A DNA stretch of 64,000 nt. Origin: Allorhizobium ampelinum S4. Lineage in GTDB: Bacteria > Pseudomonadota > Alphaproteobacteria > Rhizobiales > Rhizobiaceae. How positions within the stretch are numbered: the first letter of the stretch is position 1; every line of letters begins with the position of its first letter. Below the pieces are notes generated by a model. It had not been told where the DNA came from. It worked only from the letters and a program-made list of their open reading frames with translations, and ran no database searches. Shown here piece by piece: positions 1 through 8,044 of the stretch. The translations under genes and the position numbers were made by a program. The stretch is from positions 3,511,001 through 3,575,000 of the forward strand of contig NC_011989.1 in NCBI RefSeq assembly GCF_000016285.1, in the 5' to 3' direction.

Positions 1-109
1 TCACGACTTCAGCACCGAGTTCGGTCTGGAGCCATTTCAGGATGATCGAGGTATCGAGACCGCCGGAATAGGCGAGAACGACCTTTTTGACGTCTTTCGG
101 AAGTACCAT
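1..109 (-). CDS. argG: Argininosuccinate synthase, N-terminal fragment (gene runs off the left edge)
   Basis: Only the first 36 codons are present. They read [20 protein letters not shown] and continue with [12 protein letters not shown]. The AYSGGLDTS stretch is the ATP-pyrophosphatase P-loop (SGGxDS/T) typical of argininosuccinate synthase, which joins citrulline and aspartate in arginine biosynthesis in the cytosol. The ATG at 109 fits the usual family N-terminus, with lysine-rich residues just before the P-loop. The rest of the gene lies left of base 1, so its integrity cannot be judged. Identification is firm because this N-terminal block is highly specific. Confidence 0.93.
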   Translation of the reverse strand, partial: MVLPKDVKKVVLAYSGGLDTSIILKWLQTELGAEVV

Positions 110-432
110 GAGTGCGAAGTCCGTGTGTCTGGGCGAGGCCACTGAACCGGGCCTCCTCGGGTTGGAGGCACTTTTAGCCGGATTGGCGCGCCATGCAAGG
201 GTGAAGCCACCGGACATTCTCGATGCGGGTAGAGGAAAGGCAGGAGGCAGATCAAAAAACCGGGCGTGATTTGACTTGGAGGCCCTCTGTCCCATATGCC
301 GAATGTCGTGAATGCGACAATTCCACGGGCAGATTCAAGCATTTCAGCCAGGAATTGCATAGAAACGATAGAATTGGAAAGGTTCATGCTCTTCCAGCAT
401 GGGCCTTTTCCGAGCCATCAAAGGAGCAAGAC
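110..432. other. Intergenic region between divergent argG and SDR gene
   Basis: This 323-base stretch separates two divergent genes and must carry both promoters. A plausible plus-strand promoter is listed separately at 271-298. No convincing small gene is visible; the open frames through it lack codon bias and family resemblance. The argG promoter could not be pinned down. Confidence 0.5.
271..298 (+). promoter_or_regulatory. Candidate sigma-70 promoter for the SDR gene
   Basis: TTGACT at 271-276 and CATATG at 293-298 are separated by 16 bases, close to the rhizobial housekeeping pattern (CTTGAC, about 17 bases, CTATAT). It would leave a leader of roughly 130 bases before the start codon at 433. 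This is sequence resemblance only. Confidence 0.35.
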
Positions 433-1287
433 ATGACCGACATTCAATCGGTAATTGCCAAGGGCAAGGTCGCGGTCGTCACCGGGGCAGCCTCCGGCAT
501 CGGCCTTGCCGCCGCCAAGGCTTTCGCCAGCCAGGGCATGTGCGTGGTGCTCGCCGATCTCGGCGGAGACGCGCTTGCCCATGCGCGCAGCGAAGTCGCC
601 ACAGTCTCGGAAAATCCGGAGAGCGATATCGTCGCCATCGAGACAGACGTCAGCAAGCTGGATGAACTGGAAGCCCTGGAGCGCGCCGTGCTCCAACGCT
701 TCGGGCGTGTCCACCTGCTGATGAACAATGCCGGCATCCAGCCGGGCAGCAGCCTGTTCGGGCCACAGGTCAACTGGGACAATGTGTTTGCTGTCAACCT
801 GATGGGCGTCATCCATGGCACCAGGGTATTCGGGCCTGATATGATCGCCCACAGGGACCCGGCCATCATCATCAATACCGGCTCCAAGCAGGGCATCACC
901 ACCCCGCCGGGCGATCCCGCCTATAATGTTGCCAAGGCCGGGGTCAAAGCGTTCACCGAGGCCTTGCAGCATGAACTGCGCAACACGCCGGACTGTAATG
1001 TCAGCGCCCATCTGCTGATCCCCGGCTTCGTCTTCACCGGTCTGACTGCTGGCGAGCGGACAACAAAACCTGACGCGGCCTGGACCCCGGAACAGACGGT
1101 GGATTTCATGCTGGACAGCCTCAAACGCGGCGATTTCTACATTCTCTGCCCTGACAACGATGTGCAACGGGCCGTGGATGAAAAGCGTATCGCCTGGGCT
1201 GCCGGTGACATCATCGAAAACCGTCCACCGCTGTCGCGCTGGCACCCGGATTACGACGAAGCATTCAAGGCACATCTGAAAGGCTGA
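433..1287 (+). CDS. Short-chain dehydrogenase/reductase
   Basis: A 284-residue protein of the classical SDR family, a cytosolic NAD(P)-dependent oxidoreductase. The Rossmann glycine motif TGAASGIG is at residues 17-24, NNAG at about 98-101, and the catalytic Ser-Tyr-Lys set fits S151, Y164 and K168 (YNVAK). The ATG at 433 was chosen because it has an AGGAG ribosome site ten bases upstream (422-426) and places the glycine motif at the usual distance from the N-terminus; longer open frame upstream lacks family similarity. The C-terminus extends about 30 residues beyond a minimal SDR. The substrate cannot be inferred: the gene stands alone between argG and an unknown gene. Confidence 0.88.
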   Translation: MTDIQSVIAKGKVAVVTGAASGIGLAAAKAFASQGMCVVLADLGGDALAHARSEVATVSENPESDIVAIETDVSKLDELEALERAVLQRFGRVHLLMNNAGIQPGSSLFGPQVNWDNVFAVNLMGVIHGTRVFGPDMIAHRDPAIIINTGSKQGITTPPGDPAYNVAKAGVKAFTEALQHELRNTPDCNVSAHLLIPGFVFTGLTAGERTTKPDAAWTPEQTVDFMLDSLKRGDFYILCPDNDVQRAVDEKRIAWAAGDIIENRPPLSRWHPDYDEAFKAHLKG

Positions 1288-1424
1288 ATGGCCTTTATAT
1301 GTTAAGCGTCAGGCTGTGACAGTTGGCTCTCGACATCTGCCACGGCCTGGCTAAATTTACGAGAATTCGATTTAAATTTCTCGTTATGCGTGTATAAATA
1401 TCTCCATTCTTATGGAGGTGTTTC

Positions 1425-2240
1425 ATGACAATTTTTTACGCCTGGGTTAATCCCGCATTTTTCGAAGGCAATCCTCTCGATCACACCTGGGTCACGACCT
1501 ATGACAACAGGGTTACCCCCTATGCGACAATCGATGCAGTGACACAGGCCGGACAAACCTATTGGTATTGCTGGGGTGATTTTCACGCCACCGGCTCCAC
1601 CGATGATTATCCAAACGGCCTGCTTGCCCAGCAGGACGGCAACACCGCCGTTGCCAGCTGCCTTGTCGAACCCAATGTCGAGGGATCGCTTTCCAATTCG
1701 CCCCCGAACGGAACCATTCTGGTCTATGGTGTGAATGGCGTTTGCCATCAGATTGCCAACCAAGTGCTGTATGCAACGAAAACGGCAACGACAGCGCCTT
1801 TGACGGTCAAGGGCGCAGCCGGATATGCCTTGAGTACCTTTCTCTATGGTACCTATGGCACCCGCAAGGCCGCATGGGCAAAGAAGATCGCCACCTGCAC
1901 AGCGGGTGAGACCAGCGGAGCGATCCGGGAAGAGGATGCGATGAGCGACCTGCCAGACGATTTTCTCGACCATGCCCGCCAGACACTCGGCGACCAGCCC
2001 GAAAAGCTGCAAAAACTGCTGGACTTGCGAGACACGGTCGCATCTTACATGGCAATGGACCTGCCAGGCACGGCAGCGCCTTCGATTGAGCTGATCAATG
2101 CGCGTAACCAGCATATGCTGGATCAGGCCGCGGACCTTCTCGGAGCTGTGGACTTTGAAAAGGTCTTCGGTATTCATCCCGAAAAACGGGTGAAACTGGT
2201 CCATCCATCACAGCTGGAACCCACCAGAGAGCAAAAATAA
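1425..2240 (+). CDS. Uncharacterised protein with N-terminal His and central Cys-His motif
   Basis: A 271-residue protein that I do not recognise. A good GGAGG site lies just before the ATG at 1425, so translation is likely. There is no signal peptide or membrane segment. The N-terminal 150 residues are rich in aromatic residues and glycine and contain DHTWVTTYD near residue 19 and GVCHQIANQVL near residue 103. The C-terminal 115 residues look helical and charged and end with a segment of the form FGIHPEKRVKLVHP. A histidine followed some 85 residues later by an Asn-Gly-Val-Cys-His helix start resembles permuted papain-fold (NlpC/P60, PPPDE) enzymes, but this is only an inference. The gene stands alone, between an SDR gene and a LysE exporter gene, all on the plus strand. 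Confidence 0.8.
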   Translation: MTIFYAWVNPAFFEGNPLDHTWVTTYDNRVTPYATIDAVTQAGQTYWYCWGDFHATGSTDDYPNGLLAQQDGNTAVASCLVEPNVEGSLSNSPPNGTILVYGVNGVCHQIANQVLYATKTATTAPLTVKGAAGYALSTFLYGTYGTRKAAWAKKIATCTAGETSGAIREEDAMSDLPDDFLDHARQTLGDQPEKLQKLLDLRDTVASYMAMDLPGTAAPSIELINARNQHMLDQAADLLGAVDFEKVFGIHPEKRVKLVHPSQLEPTREQK

Positions 2241-2321
2241 GCCTCGCATCCGCTTGCTGAAAAGGGATCGCGGATCGTAACATGGCCCGCGATACTTTTT
2301 CATATGCCATGCGAGATAGTC

Positions 2322-2963
2322 ATGACCTTCATTCCGGGCCTACCGACCCTTCTAGCCTTCACAGCCGCCTGCCTGTTGCTGGCCGCGACGCCGGGGCCGG
2401 ACATGACACTCTCCATCAGCCGGGCGCTGCGCGATGGCAAGGCGGCGGGTCTTGCCGTGCTGCTCGGCACCAATCTCGGGATTGCGGTCCATACGATGCT
2501 GGTGGCTTTCGGGGTCTCCGCCCTGATCGTTGCTTCGCCAACGGCCTTTCTGATCCTAAAAAGCGGTGGGGCTGCTTATCTGGCCTGGCTCGCCTTTCAG
2601 GCGATCCGCCACGGCTCAAAATTCGTCGCCACGCCTGAAGCGGGCGCAAAGGGTAGCGTGAAGGCGGCTTTTCTCAACGGGATCTGGGTCAATCTGCTCA
2701 ACCCCAAGGTTATCATTTTCTTCATGACCTTCCTGCCGCAATTCGTCACCGCCCATGACCCTGATGTCACAGGCAAGCTGCTGTTCCTCGGTTTCTGGTT
2801 CATGCTGGTGTCGCTACCCGTCACGGTCGCCATCGTGCTGGCCGCCGACAAGCTGGCTGGCTGGCTGCAACAAAACCCGAAAGTGCTGAGGGGAATGGAT
2901 TACACCTTTGCAGGCGTGTTTTCAGTCTTCGCCGCCAAGATCCTGATGACCCAAGCGCGATAA
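2322..2963 (+). CDS. LysE/RhtB family amino-acid exporter
   Basis: A 213-residue inner-membrane protein with about six hydrophobic segments. The N-terminal pattern AATPGPDMTLSISRALRDGK is the LysE/RhtB signature (TPGP near the end of the first helix), and NGIWVNLLNPKVIIFFMTFLPQF is the conserved Asn-Pro-Lys region of the fourth helix. Family members export amino acids such as lysine, homoserine or threonine using the proton gradient; the substrate here is unknown. The ATG at 2322 was preferred over 2304 because it gives the usual short N-terminus and has a weak GAGA site before it. No regulator of the LysG type lies beside it. Confidence 0.88.
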   Translation: MTFIPGLPTLLAFTAACLLLAATPGPDMTLSISRALRDGKAAGLAVLLGTNLGIAVHTMLVAFGVSALIVASPTAFLILKSGGAAYLAWLAFQAIRHGSKFVATPEAGAKGSVKAAFLNGIWVNLLNPKVIIFFMTFLPQFVTAHDPDVTGKLLFLGFWFMLVSLPVTVAIVLAADKLAGWLQQNPKVLRGMDYTFAGVFSVFAAKILMTQAR

Positions 2964-2969
2964 GCCAGA

Positions 2970-3098
2970 TCAATGAACGTGTTTGCGCGATTTTTCAGCG
3001 TCAATACGATCCTTGCGGGTGATGAAGAGCATGAAAAAGCCGATCATCAGGCCACCGATGGGCATGATCAACATTGTCAGAAATTGCTCTGTGCTCAT
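2970..3098 (-). CDS. Small single-pass membrane protein of unknown function
   Basis: A 42-residue protein starting MSTEQFLTMLIMPIGGLMIG, with one hydrophobic helix at about residues 6-26 followed by a basic tail rich in Arg, Lys and Asp. The ATG at 3098 overlaps the stop of the upstream gene in an ATGA arrangement, implying translational coupling, and an AAGG sequence lies at a suitable distance. It is the last gene of a probable rlmN-small protein-small protein operon. I do not recognise a function. Confidence 0.62.
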   Translation of the reverse strand: MSTEQFLTMLIMPIGGLMIGFFMLFITRKDRIDAEKSRKHVH

Positions 3099-3319
3099 GG
3101 CTTCAGACCTTTCAATATCTTCCGCGCTAACAAATGTAATGCCACAGACGCTAAAATGCAAATGGAACACACAAGAGCGAGATTTCCGTTCGGACCATGG
3201 CCGCTATTGACTGTCGAGATGACAGGCGCAAAACCTCCAACGGCAAAAATCGCGATGGCAACGCCATTGATATAGGTTGCCGTTAGCTTGGTTCGTTCAT
3301 TGCGAACGGCAATTTCCAT
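3095..3319 (-). CDS. Small two-helix membrane protein of unknown function
   Basis: A 74-residue protein with two predicted membrane helices (about residues 15-35 and 46-66) joined by a short Gly/Asn loop, and charged ends. The ATG at 3319 has a GAGG site about seven bases upstream; a TTG one codon earlier is the alternative. It begins only 14 bases after the rlmN stop on the same strand and its stop overlaps the next start (ATGA), so the three are probably cotranscribed. Function unknown; a role at the membrane is all that can be said. Confidence 0.65.
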   Translation of the reverse strand: MEIAVRNERTKLTATYINGVAIAIFAVGGFAPVISTVNSGHGPNGNLALVCSICILASVALHLLARKILKGLKP

Positions 3320-3333
3320 CAATCGTCCTCGCC

Positions 3334-4566
3334 TTAATCATCCTCGCCATGGCCAACGATCATCATCGCCTCATAGGCCAGACGCTCGGTCTTGCGCATC
3401 CGTTCCGATTCCGACTTCAACTGTCCGCAGGCCGCCAGAATATCGCGGCCGCGCGGGGTGCGGATCGGTGAGGCATAGCCTGCCGAATTGATGAAATCGG
3501 CAAATTTCATGATCTGGTCCCAGTCAGAACACTGGTAATTGGTGCCCGGCCAGGGATTGAAGGGAATGAGATTGATCTTGGACGGAATGCCCTTCAACAG
3601 CTGAATCAGGCCCTTGGCATCCTCAAGACTGTCGTTCACATCCTTCAGCATCACATATTCAAAGGTAATGCGCCGGGCATTGGACAGGCCCGGATAATTG
3701 CGACAGGCTTCAATCAGGTCTTTCAGCGGATATTTCTTGTTGATCGGCACCAGAAGGTCGCGCAATTCGTCGCGCACCGCATGCAGCGAAATCGCCAGCA
3801 TCACGCCGATTTCATCGCCGGTGCGGTAGATTTCCGGCACGACGCCGGAGGTCGAAAGCGTGATGCGGCGCTTGGAAAGCGACAACCCATCGCCATCCGA
3901 GGCAATCAGCAGCGCCTTTTTCACTTCCTCGAAATTATAAAGCGGCTCGCCCATGCCCATCATCACCATATTGGTGATCTTGCGGCCCTCATTCGGCACC
4001 ATCGCGCCGACAGGCGCATCGCGGTCGGGAAAATCGCCCAGCCGGTCGCGGGCCAGCAACAGTTGCGACAGCACTTCTTCCGCCGTCAGGTTGCGCACCA
4101 GCTTTTGCGTACCGGTGTGACAGAAGGTGCAGGTCAGCGTGCAGCCCACCTGGCTGGAAACGCAGAGCGTCCCCCGGCCCTCTTCCGGAATATAGACGCA
4201 TTCCACCTCCACCGGACGCCCGGCACCGCGCGGCGGATAGCGCAGCAACCACTTGCGGGTGCCGTCATTGGAGACCTGTTCCTCAACGATTTCAGGCCGG
4301 GCAATGGTGAAATGCGCCTTGAGCTTCTCGCGCATGTCCTTGGCGACATTGGTCATCTGGTCGAAATCGGAGACGCCGCGCACATAGATCCAGTTCCACA
4401 ACTGGGCGACGCGCATCCGCACCTGCTTGTCGGCCACGCCGATCTCGCGCAGCATCTCGCCCATTTCCTCACGGGTCTGGCCGATCAGGGTCGGCTTGGT
4501 AGCGCCTGTCATGGCGGCGGGCCGCGCCTGGGGCGTCCGCTCAATGATAATTTCCGTGGCAGCCAT
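3334..4566 (-). CDS. rlmN: Dual-specificity 23S rRNA/tRNA adenine-C2 methyltransferase RlmN
   Basis: A 410-residue radical-SAM enzyme that methylates C2 of A2503 in 23S rRNA and A37 in some tRNAs. The 4Fe-4S ligands are the CxxxCxxC set C142, C146 and C149 (GCTLTCTFC). The resolving cysteine lies in the C-terminal [12 protein letters not shown] segment. The N-terminal helical domain ([24 protein letters not shown]) is the accessory RNA-binding region of RlmN. The ATG at 4566 gives a 30-residue lead before the conserved domain, common in rhizobial homologues. It heads a likely operon with two small membrane proteins downstream. Confidence 0.96.
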
Positions 4567-4763
4567 CGCTTAACCTCATCAAAACCAAGTGATCGACAGC
4601 CTAGCAGCCATAAAATGACGCGGGCCTTCGCACTCTATTTTTCAACTTTGCTGTGTGCAAGAAATCGATAACGCCCCATCATCAGCAGACAACGGCGCGG
4701 CAGCCTTCAAGACCGCATTTGCCGGGCCTTTATCATCAAAATGCCGCGACGTCATCCCAAAAC

Positions 4764-4789
4764 GCAAAAAGGCCGGGAGACCCGGCCTT
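4764..4789 (-). terminator. Rho-independent terminator of the IalB-like gene
   Basis: The arms AAGGCCGGG and CCCGGCCTT (4769-4789) enclose a three-base loop. On the minus strand they are followed by a short run of T. It lies 22 bases after the stop codon of the minus-strand gene at 4811-5320. Confidence 0.85.
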
Positions 4790-4810
4790 CGTCGCATCAT
4801 GAAGCAAATA

Positions 4811-5320
4811 TTATTTGCACTTTTCAATGCGTTTCAAGGCATCGGAAATACCCTGAAGCGAATAGGCGTAATTGGTTGGCGTGCCACGACCGGAAACGGC
4901 CTGGACGCTCATGGTCTTGCCGACCTTCATCGCGGCGACCAAAGCTGGCTCTTCCGCGGCGTTTTCCACCCAGGCAGCACTGTCTTTGGTAAACATCGTA
5001 AAGCTCTTGGCGTCGATCTTCACCGTCACCTTGGAACCGGTCTTCAGCGTGTAGCCCATCATCGCCTGCGGCTCGTAGGAAATGTTCTGGCCGGGACGCT
5101 GCGAGACGATGAAGAAAATATCGCCGTGATTGACAGAGGGCGGTTCCTTCGTGGTCGGCACCGACAGCACATAGCAGACCGTGCTATTGCCGGACTTGTA
5201 GGAATAAGCACCCCAAGCCTTGAACTGCTCGATCCGCGTCGGGCTTGGCGATTGCGCTGCGGCCACATCGGCGAATGCCAGCATGATTGCGACTGCGGTT
5301 GCGATTCTTTTTACAAACAT
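4811..5320 (-). CDS. Invasion-associated locus B (IalB)-family secreted protein
   Basis: A 169-residue protein with a signal peptide (MFVKRIATAVAIMLAFADVAAAQ, cleavage after Ala-22), so it is probably periplasmic. Features of the IalB family include the start of the mature domain with an aromatic Trp-Gly-Ala-Tyr segment, a cysteine in STVCYVLSV, a Pro-Gly-Gln-Asn segment and a C-terminal cysteine in the RIEKCK ending; the two cysteines could form a disulfide. IalB was named in Bartonella for an effect on erythrocyte invasion, but the family is widespread in free-living rhizobia with no known biochemical role. The gene is monocistronic, bounded by its own terminator. Confidence 0.8.
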   Translation of the reverse strand: MFVKRIATAVAIMLAFADVAAAQSPSPTRIEQFKAWGAYSYKSGNSTVCYVLSVPTTKEPPSVNHGDIFFIVSQRPGQNISYEPQAMMGYTLKTGSKVTVKIDAKSFTMFTKDSAAWVENAAEEPALVAAMKVGKTMSVQAVSGRGTPTNYAYSLQGISDALKRIEKCK

Positions 5321-5402
5321 TTTCTTCCTGCCGCTTTTTCGTCGGACGCCAAGACAAACAGTCTCGTGTCCAGCCTCGAAACCTCATTCAATTTGACTTA
5401 AT

Positions 5403-5415
5403 TTTGGTTACCAAA
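5403..5415. promoter_or_regulatory. Perfect 13-bp palindrome upstream of the IalB-like gene
   Basis: TTTGGT-T-ACCAAA is a perfect inverted repeat about 85 bases upstream of the start codon at 5320, in an otherwise AT-rich stretch that probably holds the promoter. It could be a repressor or activator operator. No regulator gene lies nearby. Confidence 0.3.
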
Positions 5416-5601
5416 CCGTCAACGAGACACGAAATGCACAGCTTATAGCCGACAAATCCATGCTTCCAGTCAGTCCTTTTCCGAAAATGGTACAGATTGA
5501 AGGCACCGGCAGATCAACCGGCCCTCTGGTAGAACACAAGGAATCAGGCAGGAATTGGACTATGGCGCAAGAGACTGGCGCCATAGTTGAAAATGTCGCA
5601 A

Positions 5602-6042
5602 TCAGCCCCGCTCAGCCTGCCCATGTGGTGCGCTTTTTTCCCCACCTTGCACCGGATCGCCGTCATCGGCCAAGACGGCATCGGCTGCATCGTAATGACG
5701 TTCCTTGATATGGCCGTTGATCATCGCCAGCGCAGTCGTCAGCACGGCAATGTCGTCGGTAAAGCCGACAAAGGCCAGCATGTCGGGAATGGCATCAAAC
5801 GGCAGGACGAAATAGCCAAGCGCCGCCAGCAGGATGCCCCGCACCCTAAGCGGCGTCTGCCGATCCGTCGCGCAGTAGAAAGCGGCAATCACATCCCGGG
5901 AAAACGGGATGTGACGAATGGCTTTGCGCATCTTCGGCCAGAAGGTGCGGCTCAGCTTTTGCTCCTGCTTTTGCTGTTCGGCTTCATCGCCCGGCAGAAG
6001 AATTTCACCAATCTTCACATCGTCCAGTTTCGCCTCGCCCAT
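5602..6042 (-). CDS. YkvA/DUF1232 family membrane protein
   Basis: A 146-residue protein carrying the DUF1232 signature YFVLPFDAIPDMLAFVGFTD followed by DDIAVL, at about residues 76-101. The family occurs in many bacteria as small membrane-associated proteins with no established function. The start at 6042 (MGEAKLDDV) was chosen over an upstream TTG or GTG because GAGG sits at a suitable distance and the N-terminus matches the usual family length. The last 25 residues are low-complexity Asp/Gly. The next gene upstream on this strand, a pterin dehydratase, starts 68 bases away and may be cotranscribed. Confidence 0.85.
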   Translation of the reverse strand: MGEAKLDDVKIGEILLPGDEAEQQKQEQKLSRTFWPKMRKAIRHIPFSRDVIAAFYCATDRQTPLRVRGILLAALGYFVLPFDAIPDMLAFVGFTDDIAVLTTALAMINGHIKERHYDAADAVLADDGDPVQGGEKSAPHGQAERG

Positions 6043-6109
6043 GACCTTCCTCTTTCTCACTCTCCAACGTGGGGTGTGGACCCTGATATGGGAATGGCGA
6101 GTGTTTCTG

Positions 6110-6412
6110 TCAAACGCGCCGCTTTGCGACCTGGTCCATGGCAGCTGCCAGCTTCAGATCATGCCCGGTCAATCCACCGACATCATGGGTGGTCAACCGC
6201 ACATCGACACGCCTGTAAACATTGAACCATTCCGGATGATGGCCCATTTTTTCAGCAATGATGGCGCATTCCGTCATGAAGCCGAAGGCTTGCGCAAAAT
6301 CGTCGAAGGAAAATTCCTTGGTGATCGCGTCGCCCTGTTCAGACAGGCTCCACCCATCCAGATCGCGCAGAGCGCCGGGAATCGCCTCCGGCGCAAGTCG
6401 TTCATATCGCAT
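6110..6412 (-). CDS. 4a-hydroxytetrahydrobiopterin dehydratase (PCD/DCoH)
   Basis: A 100-residue protein of the pterin-4a-carbinolamine dehydratase family. The active-site segment GHHPEWFNVYRRVDVRLTTH contains the paired histidines, Pro-Glu-Trp and the third histidine (TTHD) of the family. It regenerates quinonoid dihydropterin after aromatic amino-acid hydroxylation, or acts in molybdopterin or folate-related recycling; no phenylalanine hydroxylase gene lies nearby, so the partner is not clear. The ATG at 6412 (MRYERL) has a GGAA site; a TTG four codons earlier is less likely. Confidence 0.92.
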   Translation of the reverse strand: MRYERLAPEAIPGALRDLDGWSLSEQGDAITKEFSFDDFAQAFGFMTECAIIAEKMGHHPEWFNVYRRVDVRLTTHDVGGLTGHDLKLAAAMDQVAKRRV

Positions 6413-6527
6413 GATCAATTCCAATCTGACCGCCGCAGCATATCACTCGCCGACATGGCGAGGAGCGCTCATCAGACAAGCCATTCGAGCGCAAAAAGTT
6501 CCTTTGACGTCCGTTTTCAGATTGGGC

Positions 6528-7115
6528 TTATCCGTTCAGCGAATGCTCGGCATGTTCTGAAAAACTGACCTCTGAGCGCTCTTCATAGAGGGGGAAGATT
6601 TCCTCCTTCAGATAAGGGCCACCCCCCACCGATTCCTTGGAGGACATCAGCACGAATCTTGGAACGAAAAAGGGCGCGGTCTGGAAATTACCGCGCCCTG
6701 ATAAATAATGAACAACGTCATCCAGTCTCGATGACTTCAGCCGCGCCAGTGTCACATGCGGCATAAACTTTCGGGGGTCGGGTGGCAGCCCCACTCGTTG
6801 GCAGATCCGCTCGATTTCGCCCTGGAGCGCCGTCATCTGCGGATGCGGTGTAACACCTGCCCAGATGGAATGCGGTTTTTTCGACCCGAAGGACCCGATG
6901 CCGTTCAGACTGAGCTGGAATTCCGGCCGGTCGATGCGATCCAGCCTATCGACGATCTCATCGGCGGTGCGCCCGTCGATATCGCCTATGAACCGAAGGG
7001 TGATATGGTAATTTTCCACATCGATCCATCGGGCTCCCGGAAGCCCGCCGCGCAGCAAAGACAGGCTCAAGGCCACGTTGCGCGGAATTTCGAGGGCAGT
7101 GAACAATCTCGGCAT
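6528..7115 (-). CDS. thpR: RNA 2',3'-cyclic phosphodiesterase (2H family)
   Basis: A 195-residue member of the 2H phosphoesterase superfamily. Both catalytic HxTx motifs are present: HITL near residue 37 and HVTL near residue 124. The enzyme opens 2',3'-cyclic phosphates on RNA ends to 2'-phosphates; it was formerly described as a 2'-5' RNA ligase. The N-terminus MPRLFTALEIP is standard for the family. The C-terminal end (about residues 180-195) is a non-conserved tail. It starts 66 bases downstream of a GDSL esterase on the same strand and may share its transcript. Confidence 0.93.
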   Translation of the reverse strand: MPRLFTALEIPRNVALSLSLLRGGLPGARWIDVENYHITLRFIGDIDGRTADEIVDRLDRIDRPEFQLSLNGIGSFGSKKPHSIWAGVTPHPQMTALQGEIERICQRVGLPPDPRKFMPHVTLARLKSSRLDDVVHYLSGRGNFQTAPFFVPRFVLMSSKESVGGGPYLKEEIFPLYEERSEVSFSEHAEHSLNG

Positions 7116-7181
7116 GGAGAGCTCCCCGAATCTTTTGCAGATGCTAACAACGAATCATGCTTGCAAAGGGTAAGCAAGTCG

Positions 7182-7949
7182 TTAATTCACCTTATCCTCC
7201 AAACCTTTCGCGAAACTCTGGACGGCGGGCAGCATATGCTCGACCATCACCCCCACGCCCTTGGCGTTGGGATGCATGCCATCGCCCAGTTTCAACGTGG
7301 CATCAGTCACGACGCCCTCAAGGATAAAGGGATAAAGCGGAATTTTATATTTTTCAGCCAGACGCTGATAGATCGGATTAAACCTCTTGGCATAATCCGC
7401 CCCCATATTGGGCGGCGCAATCATCCCCACCAGCAGCACGCCAATCTTGCGGGCCTGCAATTTTTCGATGATCGCCGCCAGGTTTTTTTCACTCTCTTCC
7501 GGCGCAATACCGCGCAGCGCATCGTTGGCGCCAAGTTCCAGGATAACGCCCTGCGTTCCATCCGGCACCGACCAGTCAACCCGCGCCAGCCCGCCTTCCG
7601 TGGTATCGCCGGACACGCCTGCATTGCCGATACTGACATTCATGCCCTTGTCATGCAGGGCTTTTTCCAGCTGGCTCGTCAAGGCCTCGTCGCCCTGAAG
7701 CTGATAGCCGGCCATCAGGCTGTCACCAAGCCCGATCAATTGCACTTGCGCTTCCGCCACCGGCGTATCCCCCGTTGCATCCTCCGGCATGGACTGGTCC
7801 GCGGGAGGCTGATCAGGCATGGACTGTTCCGCTGGCTGGCCTTGCGGAGCCTGTTCCTGAGCGACGCTCGGCAGGGCAAAACTACCGCCTGCGAGCAGGC
7901 TAGCCACCACTATGACGGCGAATTGAAGGGGGACAGGTTTAAAACCCAT
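7182..7949 (-). CDS. SGNH/GDSL arylesterase or lysophospholipase, TesA-like
   Basis: A 255-residue exported hydrolase. A signal peptide covers about residues 1-30, followed by a Gln/Pro-rich linker (31-66). Block I is GLGDSLMAGYQ with nucleophile Ser-77, then NAGVSGDTT (block II), GANDALRG (block III), and the Asp-His pair D223/H226 in DGMHPN (block V). TesA-type enzymes hydrolyse thioesters, lysophospholipids or aryl esters in the periplasm. It is divergent from an ABC transporter of the YbbA-YbbP type, the same arrangement as tesA-ybbAP in Escherichia coli, which supports the TesA assignment. Confidence 0.9.
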   Translation of the reverse strand: MGFKPVPLQFAVIVVASLLAGGSFALPSVAQEQAPQGQPAEQSMPDQPPADQSMPEDATGDTPVAEAQVQLIGLGDSLMAGYQLQGDEALTSQLEKALHDKGMNVSIGNAGVSGDTTEGGLARVDWSVPDGTQGVILELGANDALRGIAPEESEKNLAAIIEKLQARKIGVLLVGMIAPPNMGADYAKRFNPIYQRLAEKYKIPLYPFILEGVVTDATLKLGDGMHPNAKGVGVMVEHMLPAVQSFAKGLEDKVN

Positions 7950-8044
7950 GATGGCTTTCCTAAATTCGCGTAGACGATCATGATGCCCGACCGGACATCG
8001 CCAAGGCGTTAAAGCCCTTGAACCTCATATAGGACGAAAACCGC

